Assembly (NCBI GenBank): GCA_015064355.1
Contig: SVSJ01000020.1
Span: forward strand, 1 to 49,878
Source: Oscillospiraceae bacterium
GTDB lineage: Bacteria > Bacillota > Clostridia > Oscillospirales > CAG-272
Length of the DNA stretch: 49,878 bases
Direction of reading: 5' to 3'
Shown: positions 34,852 through 43,310 of the stretch, in pieces
Numbering within the stretch: the first letter of the stretch is position 1
Layout: each line of letters opens with the position of its first letter
Notes under the pieces: model-generated
What the model saw: only the letters and a program-made list of their open reading frames with translations
Database searches by the model: none
What the model was told of the DNA's origin: nothing
Translations under genes and position numbers: made by a program

Positions 34852-35079
34852 ATGGATATCAAAGCAAAGATCGAAGAACTGGTTGAGAAGATCAAATCAG
34901 ACAAGGACCTTCTCGCAAAATTCAAGGCAGACCCTATCAAAACAATCGAAGGGATCATCGGAATGGACCTTCCCGACGACAAGATCACACAGGTCGTTGA
35001 CGGAATCAAGGCAAAGCTGGCCATTGACGACATTGGCGACGTGTTCGGCAAGCTCGGCGGCCTCTTCGGAAAGAAATAA
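34852..35079 (+). CDS. Small conserved helical protein, Nif11/NHLP-leader-like
   Basis: A 75-residue, mostly helical protein: MDIKAKIEELVEKIKSDKDL, then FKADPIKTIEGIIGMDLPDD and a tail ending in GKLGGLFGKK. The layout (charged helix, DPI... turn, second helix, Gly-Gly near the C-terminus) resembles the leader parts of Nif11- or NHLP-type peptides, but there is no core-like cassette after GG and no maturation enzyme nearby. ATG 34852 is preferred; ATG 34840 is in frame and possible. It follows the 701-residue gene by 44 bp, with a terminator behind it. Confidence 0.7.
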   Translation: MDIKAKIEELVEKIKSDKDLLAKFKADPIKTIEGIIGMDLPDDKITQVVDGIKAKLAIDDIGDVFGKLGGLFGKK

Positions 35080-35082
35080 GAC

Positions 35083-35117
35083 AAAAAAATCCACCCGTAA
35101 TGATGGGTGGTTTTTCT
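35083..35117 (+). terminator. Terminator after the small helical protein
   Basis: CCACCC (35091-35096) pairs with GGGTGG (35105-35110), preceded by an A-run and followed by TTTTT. Confidence 0.88.
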
Positions 35118-35174
35118 TATGCGGGCATAGCCCAATGCATTTATTTTATAAATGCGGAACTTGCGATATAGTTG

Positions 35175-35224
35175 AAGAGAGGGTAACACGATCTCAAAAT
35201 ACCGTGAAGCTCTCTCTTTTTTTG
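35175..35224 (+). other. Hairpin with T-run, possible end of a small RNA
   Basis: AGAGAG (35176-35181) pairs with CTCTCT (from 35210) and is followed by seven T. Upstream is a perfect GCATTTA-TTTTA-TAAATGC hairpin (about 35137-35155). Together they could be a short non-coding RNA with its own terminator, but no promoter is clear between 35118 and 35137. Confidence 0.35.
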
Positions 35225-35403
35225 TGATATTATTGCTACCGCAATAGTGATATTGAAGCCTTGCTGCTTCAGTGATATTCTATTCGCCTCGAAACTCGCA
35301 TAGCGAATATCACTTGGACGAAGTACAAATATCACTGCGCCAGCAATATCACTCGCCTAAGGCGAATAGAACTGGCGTGATACTCCGCTAAGAGTATCAC
35401 GCC
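35222..35403. repeat. Mini-hairpin array 2 with inverted linkers
   Basis: Short hairpins joined by a 9-nt linker. The left half uses AGTGATATT, the right half its complement AATATCACT, so the array is itself a large inverted repeat centred near 35300. Hairpins include ATTGC-TACC-GCAAT, GAAG-...-CTTC, TTGGAC-GAA-GTACAA, a TCGCC-TAA-GGCGA stem, and a final perfect 12-bp stem GGCGTGATACTC/GAGTATCACGCC (about 35374-35403). It lies between convergent genes and may end transcription of the sugar isomerase gene. Confidence 0.8.
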
Positions 35404-35434
35404 AACGGGTGGGTTTTATTTATGTATTATTTTA

Positions 35435-36289
35435 TTACCACATATATTTCATAAGGTTGTTTCTGCTGATGCGAATACCGAGGAGGTTGTCTTCGATACC
35501 TTCGAATTCAACGGTGATCCAACCGTCATATCCGTTCTTTCTGAGCGCACCCATAGCTCTGGCAATATTAACGTCGCCGTGACCGAGAATCGCCCCTCTG
35601 AGGAAATTGTTACCGCGAGTTTTGTGCCAGCCTTCACCGGGATCGTTTACGCCGCCCTCTTTGAAGTGATAGTCCTTACCGTGTGCGTGGAATGCGTATC
35701 TTGCAAGCTTGCCCACAGCGTACGCCGGATCCTCGTCCACATTAAGAAAGTTGCCCATATCAAGCATAAGGCCGAAGTTTTCGTGGTTTACTGTGTTTAT
35801 AAACCTCTCAATAATTGCTGCCTCATTCAAAAAGTGGCCGTGGTTTTCGAGAGAGGTCTTGATTCCGAGAGACGCCGCATACTCTGTAACCTTACGAGTG
35901 CCGTCCGCCAGCATATTGAAAACATCGTCGAAGCTCTTGCCGGGGAATCTGGGCGGGAGACCGTCGACAACGTCGTGTCTAAACATAGGCGCGCCCACAA
36001 AAGCAGCCTTGTCAACATCTGCGATCGCAGACTTAACAACGTCATCCACGCGAGTGCCCCCGTCTCTGAGGAAGTTCTTGTAAACGAGATATGCAACAAT
36101 GGGCATATCAATTTTCTTGGAGTACTCTGCTACCTCGTTAAGGTCCACGTCGTATTTTTCCAGATTGTGCTGAACCAGCTCAAGACCTTCAAAGCCCTGC
36201 TCCTTTGCCCAGTCCATACATCCGCGTATGCCCAGCTTGTCCTTTGAAAGATAATCACCAAAGCTGTATGATGACACTGCCATTTTCAT
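35435..36289 (-). CDS. Sugar phosphate isomerase/epimerase-like TIM-barrel protein
   Basis: A 284-residue xylose-isomerase-like TIM barrel (AP endonuclease 2 superfamily). The start MKMAVSSYSFGDYL, GFEGLELV near residue 33, the metal-binding SLENHGHF near 147, LMLDMGNFLNVDED near 176 and the ARYAFHAHGKDYHF segment near 199 match this family. Such enzymes isomerise or epimerise sugars or inositol derivatives; the substrate is unknown. GAGG precedes the ATG. It is encoded next to a Gfo/Idh dehydrogenase, a frequent pairing in sugar or inositol catabolism. Confidence 0.88.
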   Translation of the reverse strand: MKMAVSSYSFGDYLSKDKLGIRGCMDWAKEQGFEGLELVQHNLEKYDVDLNEVAEYSKKIDMPIVAYLVYKNFLRDGGTRVDDVVKSAIADVDKAAFVGAPMFRHDVVDGLPPRFPGKSFDDVFNMLADGTRKVTEYAASLGIKTSLENHGHFLNEAAIIERFINTVNHENFGLMLDMGNFLNVDEDPAYAVGKLARYAFHAHGKDYHFKEGGVNDPGEGWHKTRGNNFLRGAILGHGDVNIARAMGALRKNGYDGWITVEFEGIEDNLLGIRISRNNLMKYMW

Positions 36290-36328
36290 ATTAGTTACCT
36301 CATCTGTGGTTTATTTTGATTATACTCT

Positions 36329-36358
36329 ATTTTACTCTATCACAGGCGTGTATGTCAA
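36329..36358 (-). promoter_or_regulatory. Promoter of the sugar isomerase/epimerase gene
   Basis: TTGACA and TAAAAT on the minus strand are 18 bases apart. The spacer contains ACACGCCTGTGATA, similar to CACACCTGTGTGATA in the 32643 promoter. Confidence 0.6.
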
Positions 36359-36412
36359 GAAAAAAGATAATAGAATAAAAATACTTTTTGACCGCAAGGT
36401 CTAAAAGTTTCC

Positions 36413-36490
36413 TCTACTGCGCCAGCAATAAAACTGCGGAGCAATATAACTCCACGAAATGGAATATCACTGCGAAGCAATATAACTCAA
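36413..36490. repeat. Mini-hairpin array 3
   Basis: Four hairpins, TGC-GCCA-GCA, TGC-GGA-GCA, TCCA-CGAAA-TGGA and TGC-GAA-GCA, are separated by linkers ATAAAACT, ATATAACT, ATATCACT and ATATAACT. The linker type is that of arrays 1 and 2. It lies downstream of the Gfo/Idh gene and upstream of the sugar isomerase promoter. Confidence 0.8.
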
Positions 36491-36521
36491 AAAAGAGGCA
36501 ACCCGTGGGTCACCTCTTTTG
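36487..36521 (-). terminator. Terminator after Gfo/Idh gene
   Basis: On the minus strand AAAAGAGG (36513-36520) pairs with CCTCTTTT (36491-36498), extended by TGACCC/GGGTTG, followed by a T-run. Confidence 0.85.
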
Positions 36522-36533
36522 TTGTATGTTCGA

Positions 36534-37784
36534 TTAGTCGTCGAGAGTTGTTTCCTGGCAAGTCTGGGAAAGAGAAGAAGGACGGATCGGTGCGGGACGA
36601 GGACACTTTGTGGTCATCTCGTAGATCTTACCTGTCTTGCAGGATTCCTGGATAGCGTGGATAACTTCGATAGCGTGGAGACCGATATCGTAGTGGCAAC
36701 GAGGACGTCTGTTGTTGAGAATAGCGTAGCACATATCAGCAAGACCTACGCCGCGGCTGGATGCATAGTAGCCGTGGAGGAGAGGAAGCTTAACCTTCTG
36801 GATAGGTGTGTATTCGCCGAGCTGCTGGTCGTCGTTTCCATCGTCGAGGATGTTTTCCATCTTGGATGTGGGCATCTGACCTGCAAAGATTGCTTCGGGA
36901 GAAGGAGCAGCACCTGCGCGTTCAACGGAGATCTCATCAGAGAATGCGTTGGGGTCGCCGAGGTTGAATACGCCATCAGTACCTGTGATCTGGAACTTGA
37001 TAGTGTTAGCGGAGTCGGAAGAAATGTGGAATGTACCGAGAACGCCGTTTTCAAATTCAAGAGCAGCAAGGAGAGTTGTGGGTGTATTTACGATGAACTC
37101 TTCGCCGTACTTGGGGTGGTGGGGGTTCATGTATGTACGAGTGGGGTTAAGGTTGCCGCCAAAGCCTGTTACTCTCTTGATGGAACCGAGAAGGTTGATC
37201 ATCTGGTGGAGGTAGTAACCGCCAAGGTCGAAGGGGAAACCGCCGCCGTAGTGGAGGGGGAAGAAGAAGTACTTAGGAGCGAGATCGAAGAAAGGTGTCT
37301 CGGGGTTGTAGTGGGATGTGCACTGTGCGTGAATTGTCACAGGCTTACCAATGATACCGTCGTCGAGATACTTACGTGCGGACTGTTCCCATGCGCCGAG
37401 GAATGTGTCGGGAGCTGTTGTGAAGAGAACGTTGTTTTCTTCAGCAAGTCTGCCCAGTTCAAGAGCTTCCTCGAATGTAGGAGCCATCATCTTTTCGCAG
37501 TAAACGTGCTTACCTGCCTTCATAGCTCTGGAGGAGATCTCAAAGTGAGATTCAGGATATGTAAGGTTTACGATGATCTCGATTTCGGGATCTGCAAGCA
37601 TTTCGTCAACTGTCATCTTCTTTACGCCATACTTGTCAACCATGTACTGTGCGCGGGAGTCGATGAGGTCTGCACAAGCAACAACATCGATAACGCTGAA
37701 TCTGTACATCATGTTTTCCATGTATGTACCACGGCAGATACCGCCGCAGCCGATTACGCCGACTTTAACTTTTCTTTTAAGCAT
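36534..37784 (-). CDS. Gfo/Idh/MocA-family oxidoreductase
   Basis: A 416-residue NAD(P)-dependent dehydrogenase family protein. The Rossmann motif VGVIGCGGICRGTYMENM begins near residue 8. The canonical EKP motif reads CEKMMAP near residue 96, so the usual Pro is Met. A C-terminal alpha/beta domain, with GGGFPFDLGGYYLHQMINLL near 180, binds the sugar. The substrate is unknown; pairing with a sugar isomerase gene suggests a pyranose or inositol. GAGGG precedes the ATG. Confidence 0.9.
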   Translation of the reverse strand: MLKRKVKVGVIGCGGICRGTYMENMMYRFSVIDVVACADLIDSRAQYMVDKYGVKKMTVDEMLADPEIEIIVNLTYPESHFEISSRAMKAGKHVYCEKMMAPTFEEALELGRLAEENNVLFTTAPDTFLGAWEQSARKYLDDGIIGKPVTIHAQCTSHYNPETPFFDLAPKYFFFPLHYGGGFPFDLGGYYLHQMINLLGSIKRVTGFGGNLNPTRTYMNPHHPKYGEEFIVNTPTTLLAALEFENGVLGTFHISSDSANTIKFQITGTDGVFNLGDPNAFSDEISVERAGAAPSPEAIFAGQMPTSKMENILDDGNDDQQLGEYTPIQKVKLPLLHGYYASSRGVGLADMCYAILNNRRPRCHYDIGLHAIEVIHAIQESCKTGKIYEMTTKCPRPAPIRPSSLSQTCQETTLDD

Positions 37785-37823
37785 AATTTAACCCTCTTTT
37801 TAAAGAATTTTTTGGTTAAAATC

Positions 37824-37852
37824 ATTGTATCACATTCTTTTTCTGATTACAA
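37824..37852 (-). promoter_or_regulatory. Promoter of the Gfo/Idh gene
   Basis: TTGTAA and TACAAT on the minus strand are 17 bases apart. The -10 context TGTGATACAAT resembles TGTGATAAAAT at 32643. Confidence 0.6.
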
Positions 37853-37884
37853 GTAGGTTTTTGATTTTTCTGCGATTTTTTCTT

Positions 37885-38302
37885 GTGTGGAATTATGCAC
37901 TGCGCGTGGGGTTGGGTGGGATATATCATTTTGTGCGAACAAAAAGAATCCCACCCTCGAGGATTTCATCCTCGGTTCGTTAGGTTTTCATGCACTGCGC
38001 GTGGGGCGCAAAAAGCACTGCGCGTGAGGCGCACAAGAGGTGTTCCGTGTCCACACCTCTTGTGAATCTCCGTCCACTCAAGGAGGGAGGCTGACGCTGA
38101 TTCTCCCTCCTTAAGAATCCTCCCTCTTGGCACTACGTGCACAGCAGATTCGCAAGGATGCTGTCCGTAGCATCACTGAATGTTGGCTTCGCCAAATTCG
38201 CGAGGTTTCCATGGCACGGGGAAACCTCGGCCTTCAAAACCGTTATTTGACCTTCAAATTAACACAGGCAATTAAACCTGTGGTTTAGTTTTTCTGAATT
38301 TT
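37885..38302 (-). repeat. Composite modular repeat, locus C (inverted)
   Basis: Read on the minus strand it has M0 (from about 38302), a CGAGGTTTCC/GGAAACCTCG hairpin with TTGGC-GAA-GCCAA, an ACAGCATCC...GCTGTGCACGTAGTGCC segment, a stem of 38103-38115 with 38077-38089, an 11-bp stem 38054-38064/38032-38042 (CACAAGAGGTG), CACGCGCAGTGC copies, and M3 with the CGAGGAT-GAA-ATCCTCG hairpin. The module order is the same as at loci A and B, although stem sequences differ. Confidence 0.8.
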
Positions 38303-38387
38303 GGGAGACAGATTTCCGAATAATGGCCGGAAATAGGCCGAATATTTCACTCTGATAAAACAAAAACAGAAAAAACGTTAAATAGTC

Positions 38388-38416
38388 TTGACACAGAGTG
38401 ATATCCGTGATATACT
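38388..38416 (+). promoter_or_regulatory. Promoter of LTA-synthase-like gene
   Basis: TTGACA and TATACT are 17 bases apart, about 110 bases before the proposed TTG start. Confidence 0.75.
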
Positions 38417-38420
38417 GCAG

Positions 38421-38443
38421 CTGTATTATTTCGAATAGTACAG
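38421..38443 (+). promoter_or_regulatory. Hairpin at the expected transcription start
   Basis: CTGTATTATT and AATAGTACAG form a 10-bp stem with a TCG loop and one T-G wobble. It starts five bases after the -10 box, so it could be an operator or a stabilising 5' hairpin. Confidence 0.6.
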
Positions 38444-38527
38444 TATAATGTGACTATTTTTATATATCAAATAATCATTCGAATTACCACGAGAACCGCG
38501 GTGGATGCCGCATCGGAGGATTTAGTT

Positions 38528-40126
38528 TTGATAAAGGAACCCAAAAATAAAAAAACAACTCAACCGGACGAGAAAAAGCGCGACCGCAAAAAGCTTATCG
38601 CCGCGCTCATTATTGCAGAACTCGGCAACATCGTCCTGTTTCTGACAATTTGGCTTCTCGGAAAATACGACAAGATCTGCTTTGACCAGATCCTGTTTCA
38701 GCTGAAGACCACCTCGCAGGGAGTGCACGGCGGACTTGCCTTAAGCGGTTTTTTGCAGGTAGGCTCTTTCTCCGTTCTCACAACGGCGGTGGAAATGCTT
38801 TTGTACCTGCTTCTGTCTGGCAGACTCAACGGCAAGATCAAGGAAAAGCTTGCACGCAGCCGCAAATATATCGACTACTGCAAATCAAAAAGCTGCCGTT
38901 TCTTTATGAAGCGCGCCCTCACCCTTGCCCTCTCCGTTTTCCTTGTTTGCACGGTGGTTTTCGTCACACAGCTTGACGTATTGGCCTACGTGTATACTAT
39001 TTCCACAGAATCGGATTTTATTTCCGAACACTACGCAGACCCTGAAAACGTTACCCTCACCTTCCCCGAGGAAAAACAAAATCTCATTTACATCTTCCTC
39101 GAATCAATGGAAAACACCTATGCCGAGCCGGGTGTTTCAGCTAACATAACCGAAAATCTCATTCCGGAGCTTACCGAGCTGGCGAACGACAACGTGAACT
39201 TCTCAAACACCGACGGACTTGGCGGTGCCTTTGCGTTCACAGGTACAACCTGGACAGCGGCTGCTATGGTCTCCCAGACCTCCGGTGTTACTATTAAAGT
39301 GCCTCTTGGCGCTGACGTTTACGGTGATGAAGAGGACTTTATGCCCGGCGTTTATTCACTGGGAGAGATCCTATCAAACGCAGGATACAACCAGACCCTG
39401 CTCGTTGGCTCTGATGCTGTTTTCCACGGTCGCAAGGCGTATTTCACTCAAAACGGCAACTACAAGATCGTTGACATAAACTCACTCAAGGAAGAGGGCC
39501 GACTGGACGAAGAATACGAGGTATGGTGGGGATTTGAAGACGAAAAGCTTTTCTCTTACGCCAAGGAGGAGATCACCAAGTTGGCTGAGGAAGGTGAGCC
39601 CTTCAACTTCACTATGCTGACCGTTGATACCCACTTCCCTGCAGGATACGAATGTCAGCTTTGTGGCAACGAATACGAAAACCAGTACGCCAACGTGCTC
39701 TCCTGTTCCTCCCGTCAGGTGGCCGCTTTCGTTAACTGGATCAAGTCGCAGCCATTCTATGAAAACACCACGATCATCATAAGCGGCGACCATCTCACAA
39801 TGGATTCGGATTTCCTTGCAGACGTTGACGAAGGCTACGAGAGAACTATTTACAACTGCATCATAAATTCCGCAGTTCAGCCCATCAAAGAAAAGAATCG
39901 AGAGTTCGGCTCCTTCGATATGTTCCCCACGACCCTTGGTGCTATGGGAGTAAAGATCGAAGGGGACAGACTGGGCCTTGGCACAAATCTCTTCTCCGAC
40001 AAGGAAACCCTCACGGAAATGTACGGATTTGAGGCACTTGACGAAGAATTACAGCTCCGCAGCATATATTACAATGAGGAGCTGCTGAAAATGGAAATAA
40101 TGAACAAAGAACGGCAAGAGGGTTAA
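38528..40126 (+). CDS. LTA-synthase-family sulfatase-like membrane protein
   Basis: A 532-residue phosphoglycerol-transferase-like protein. Three transmembrane segments (about residues 22-42, 72-95, 118-140) precede an extracellular alkaline-phosphatase-fold domain with IFLESMENTY (metal Glu), FAFTGTTWTAAAMVSQ (candidate nucleophile Thr near 239), TVDTHFPAGY and SGDHLTMD. Enzymes of this family polymerise or add glycerol phosphate to lipoteichoic acid or glycans. LtaS normally has five helices, so this may be a glycan-modifying relative. The TTG start at 38528 is chosen because GGAGGA lies seven bases upstream; earlier in-frame starts have none. Confidence 0.87.
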   Translation: MIKEPKNKKTTQPDEKKRDRKKLIAALIIAELGNIVLFLTIWLLGKYDKICFDQILFQLKTTSQGVHGGLALSGFLQVGSFSVLTTAVEMLLYLLLSGRLNGKIKEKLARSRKYIDYCKSKSCRFFMKRALTLALSVFLVCTVVFVTQLDVLAYVYTISTESDFISEHYADPENVTLTFPEEKQNLIYIFLESMENTYAEPGVSANITENLIPELTELANDNVNFSNTDGLGGAFAFTGTTWTAAAMVSQTSGVTIKVPLGADVYGDEEDFMPGVYSLGEILSNAGYNQTLLVGSDAVFHGRKAYFTQNGNYKIVDINSLKEEGRLDEEYEVWWGFEDEKLFSYAKEEITKLAEEGEPFNFTMLTVDTHFPAGYECQLCGNEYENQYANVLSCSSRQVAAFVNWIKSQPFYENTTIIISGDHLTMDSDFLADVDEGYERTIYNCIINSAVQPIKEKNREFGSFDMFPTTLGAMGVKIEGDRLGLGTNLFSDKETLTEMYGFEALDEELQLRSIYYNEELLKMEIMNKERQEG

Positions 40127-40145
40127 TTCCCCGGCCGTTTTTTTG
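40110..40145 (+). terminator. Terminator overlapping the end of the LTA-synthase-like gene
   Basis: ACGGC (40111-40115) pairs with GCCGT (40134-40138), followed by seven T. The stem's left arm is within the last codons of the gene. Confidence 0.7.
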
Positions 40146-40184
40146 TTAATCTTCTCTCGCAGACTCGGATTTTTTCTTTAACTC

Positions 40185-40213
40185 TTGATAATTCGCTACA
40201 AATATAGTATACT
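40185..40213 (+). promoter_or_regulatory. xylB: xylBA promoter
   Basis: TTGATA and TATACT are 17 bases apart, 38 bases before xylB. No clear XylR palindrome or xylR gene was seen nearby. Confidence 0.7.
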
Positions 40214-40250
40214 GTAGTTAATCAAATTCATCTGAAAAGGACTGTCATAT

Positions 40251-41747
40251 ATGAAGAGTAAATATTATATTGGCATAGACCTTGGCACGTCTGCCGTAAA
40301 GCTTCTTCTCGTTGACGGAGACGGCAAGGTTGTCCGCACCGAAAGCAGAGAATACCCCCTTATCTTCCCCCACCCCGGCTGGTCTGAGCAGAACCCCTGC
40401 GAATGGTGGAACGGTGTAAAGAGCGGACTCTCCGCGCTCATCAACGGAATTGATGCTTCCCTTATCGAGGGTATCGGTTGCGGCGGACAGATGCACGGTC
40501 TCGTTGTGCTTGACGAGAATGATAACGTGATCCGCCCGGCAATCCTCTGGAACGACGGACGCACCTACGCCGAAGTTGACTACCTCAACGGCGAGATCGG
40601 CAAGGAAAAGCTGTCTGCGCTGACTGCTAACATCGCGTTTGCGGGATTTACCGCTCCGAAGATCCTTTGGGTGAAGAAAAACGAACCCGAAAACTTCGCG
40701 CGTATCGCAAAGATCATGCTCCCGAAGGACTACATAAACTACCTCTTGACAGGTGTGCACTGCTGCGACTATTCCGACGCCTCCGGTATGCTTACCCTTG
40801 ACGTTGAGCACAAGTGCTGGTCCGCGGAAATGCTGGAAATTTGCGGTGTGACCGAAGAGCAGATGCCTGCCCTTTACGAAAGCTCCGATGTGGTTGGTGA
40901 GATCCTTCCCAAAGTCGCAGCTGAGCTTGGCTTGCCTAACGGCATCAAGGTTGTGGGCGGCGCAGGTGACAACGCGGCAGCGGCTGTGGGCACAGGCATC
41001 GTAGGTGAAGGCGGATGCAACATATCCCTCGGCACCTCCGGCACTGTGTTTATCTCCTCCGAGAAGTTCGGCGTTGACCCAAATAACGCACTACACGCAT
41101 TCGCTCACGCAGACGGCGGCTATCACCTTATGGGTTGTATGCTCTCAGCAGCCAGCTGTAACAAGTGGCTCTGCGAGGACATCCTCGGCACAAGCGATTA
41201 CGCAGGTGAGCAGAAAGACATTACTGACGCAGACCTCGGCAACAACCGGGTGTACTTCCTGCCTTATCTTATGGGTGAGAGAAGCCCCATTAACGATACA
41301 AACGCTCGCGGCACATTCACCGGTATGACAATGGACACAACACGCAAAGATATGGTTCTTGCAGTCCTCGAAGGTGTTGCCTTTGCTATCCGCGACAGCG
41401 TTGAGGTTGCAAAGTCTCTCGGCATCAAGATCGACAGAAGTAAGATCTGCGGCGGCGGCGCAAAATCCCCCCTGTGGCGCAAGATCATGGCAAACGTGCT
41501 GAACATTCCCCTTGACATTCCCCAGACAGAAGAGGGGCCCGGATACGGCGGCGCAATGCTTGCTATGGTTGGCTGCGGCAAGTATCCCACAGTTATCGAC
41601 GCGGCTGCTGCTTTGACTGCGGTTTCCGCAACTGTTGAGCCTGACCCCGAGATCGCCGCAAGATACGAAACAAAGTACCATATTTTCAAAAAAATATATC
41701 CTACAATGAAAAACCTGTTTTCTGACATGAAGGAGGAAACAAAATGA
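40251..41747 (+). CDS. xylB: Xylulokinase
   Basis: FGGY-family kinase that phosphorylates D-xylulose so that it enters the pentose phosphate pathway. The 498 residues start [20 protein letters not shown] (phosphate 1 loop), with [12 protein letters not shown] near residue 82, [12 protein letters not shown] near 175, [14 protein letters not shown] near 235 and [17 protein letters not shown] near 402. The order of motifs and length match XylB. Its stop overlaps the xylA start (ATGA), so the two are translationally coupled. Confidence 0.94.
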   Translation: MKSKYYIGIDLGTSAVKLLLVDGDGKVVRTESREYPLIFPHPGWSEQNPCEWWNGVKSGLSALINGIDASLIEGIGCGGQMHGLVVLDENDNVIRPAILWNDGRTYAEVDYLNGEIGKEKLSALTANIAFAGFTAPKILWVKKNEPENFARIAKIMLPKDYINYLLTGVHCCDYSDASGMLTLDVEHKCWSAEMLEICGVTEEQMPALYESSDVVGEILPKVAAELGLPNGIKVVGGAGDNAAAAVGTGIVGEGGCNISLGTSGTVFISSEKFGVDPNNALHAFAHADGGYHLMGCMLSAASCNKWLCEDILGTSDYAGEQKDITDADLGNNRVYFLPYLMGERSPINDTNARGTFTGMTMDTTRKDMVLAVLEGVAFAIRDSVEVAKSLGIKIDRSKICGGGAKSPLWRKIMANVLNIPLDIPQTEEGPGYGGAMLAMVGCGKYPTVIDAAAALTAVSATVEPDPEIAARYETKYHIFKKIYPTMKNLFSDMKEETK

Positions 41748-43063
41748 GCGAGATCTTCAAGAATATCCCCGAAATAAAGTATGAAGGACCCCAGAGCAAA
41801 AACCCTCTTGCGTTCAAGTATTACGATCCCGATAAGATCGTTCTCGGCAAGAAAATGAGCGAGCACCTTCCTTTCGCTATGGCTTGGTGGCACAATCTTG
41901 GCGCAGCAGGCACCGATATGTTCGGTCGCGACACAGCAGACAAGTCCTTTGGCGCCGGCGAAAAGGGCACAATGGAGCACGCACGCGCAAAGGTTGACGC
42001 AGGCTTTGAATTTATGAAGAAGCTGGGCATCAAGCTGTTCTGCTTCCACGACGTTGACCTTGTTCCCGAGGCTGACGACATCAAGGAAACAAACCGCCGC
42101 CTTGACGAGATCACTGACTATATTCTCGAAAAGATGGAGGGAACAGACATCAAGTGCCTTTGGGGTACTGCAAATATGTTCTCCAATCCTCGCTTCATGA
42201 ACGGCGCAGGCTCTACAAACTCCGCTGACGTATACTGCTTCGCTGCGGCACAGATCAAGAAGGCTCTTGAGCTTACAGTTAAGCTTGGAGGTCGCGGATA
42301 CGTATTCTGGGGCGGACGTGAAGGATACGAGACCCTTCTCAACACTGACGTTAAGTTTGAGCAGGAAAACATCGCTCGACTTATGCATATGGCAGTTGAT
42401 TACGGCCGCAAGATCGGTTTCACAGGCGACTTCTATATCGAACCCAAGCCCAAGGAACCTATGAAGCACCAGTACGACTTCGACGCAGCTACCGCTATTG
42501 GTTTTGTTCGTCAGTATGGTCTTGACAAGGATTTCAAGATGAACATCGAAGCAAACCACGCAACTCTTGCAGGTCACACCTTCCGTCACGACCTCCGCAT
42601 TTCCGCAATCAACGGTATGCTTGGCTCCATTGACGCAAACCAGGGTGACTATCTCCTTGGCTGGGACACAGACGAATTCCCCTTCGACGCATACGAAGCA
42701 ACATGGTGTATGTACGAAGTTCTCAAGGCGGGCGGTCTCACCGGCGGATTTAACTTTGACGCTAAGTCACGCAGACCCAGCTACACTATGGAAGATATGT
42801 TCGAGAGCTACATCCTCGGTATGGACACATTCGCACTAGGTCTTCTCAAGGCTGCTGCAATTATCGAAGACGGCAGACTTGACCAGTTTGTGGCTGACCG
42901 TTACGCAAGCTTCGGCACAGGCATCGGCAAGAAGATCATCGACGGCGAAGCTGACCTTTGCACTCTCGCTGCATACGCTGAAGAAATGGGCGCGCCCGAG
43001 CTCCCCGGCAGCGGCAAGCAGGAAAGACTCGAGGGCATCGTAAACCAGATCATGTTTGGCTAA
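41744..43063 (+). CDS. xylA: Xylose isomerase
   Basis: Class II xylose isomerase, converting D-xylose to D-xylulose. The 439 residues show the catalytic His in [11 protein letters not shown] near 101, [15 protein letters not shown] near 189, the metal-ligand Glu in [17 protein letters not shown] near 232 and [17 protein letters not shown] near 268. GGAGG precedes the ATG inside the end of xylB. A strong terminator follows. The order xylB-xylA reverses the common xylA-xylB order. Confidence 0.97.
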   Translation: MSEIFKNIPEIKYEGPQSKNPLAFKYYDPDKIVLGKKMSEHLPFAMAWWHNLGAAGTDMFGRDTADKSFGAGEKGTMEHARAKVDAGFEFMKKLGIKLFCFHDVDLVPEADDIKETNRRLDEITDYILEKMEGTDIKCLWGTANMFSNPRFMNGAGSTNSADVYCFAAAQIKKALELTVKLGGRGYVFWGGREGYETLLNTDVKFEQENIARLMHMAVDYGRKIGFTGDFYIEPKPKEPMKHQYDFDAATAIGFVRQYGLDKDFKMNIEANHATLAGHTFRHDLRISAINGMLGSIDANQGDYLLGWDTDEFPFDAYEATWCMYEVLKAGGLTGGFNFDAKSRRPSYTMEDMFESYILGMDTFALGLLKAAAIIEDGRLDQFVADRYASFGTGIGKKIIDGEADLCTLAAYAEEMGAPELPGSGKQERLEGIVNQIMFG

Positions 43064-43071
43064 AACAAAAC

Positions 43072-43096
43072 AAAAAGACCCCGCGGGGTCTTTTTT
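43072..43096 (+). terminator. xylBA terminator
   Basis: AAAAAGACCCC and GGGGTCTTTTTT pair around a short CGC centre and end in a T-run. Confidence 0.92.
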
Positions 43097-43127
43097 GGTT
43101 TAAGTAAAAGATAATGGATAATAGATA

Positions 43128-43310
43128 TCCGAGGTTTCCACGTGTCATGGGAACCTCGCGAATTTGGCGAAGCCAACATTCACCGTAGGGGACGGCGTCC
43201 TCGACGTCCCGCCTGTTAGGTTTTCACCGTACGCCGCGGACTAGGGCAAGCTTCGCCCATACGGGGTTGGCGTTTCAACAGTTCGACAAGTTGGGATTCA
43301 TTATACAAAG
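43128..43310 (+). repeat. Repeat block D with GGGACG core
   Basis: Contains CGAGGTTTCC/GGGAACCTCG, the C-GAA-G hairpin TTGGC-GAA-GCCAA (43164-43176), both shared with locus C, then the GGGACG...CGTCCC core (about 43187-43210) shared with 48863 and 49677, and ends with TTCGACAAGTTGG like those copies. It runs to the stop of the zinc-ribbon gene and joins the two repeat families. Confidence 0.72.

Noticed and set aside
35118-35224. Riboswitch or known small RNA
   Set aside because: Two hairpins and a T-run are present but no conserved aptamer motif is recognised and no promoter is evident.
36519-37856. 445-codon plus-strand ORF antisense to the Gfo/Idh gene
   Set aside because: Shadow of the real gene: Cys/Val-rich composition and no recognisable motif, whereas the minus-strand frame has a Rossmann motif.
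41264-42589. 441-codon minus-strand ORF across xylB and xylA
   Set aside because: Overlaps two well-identified genes and has no family motif.
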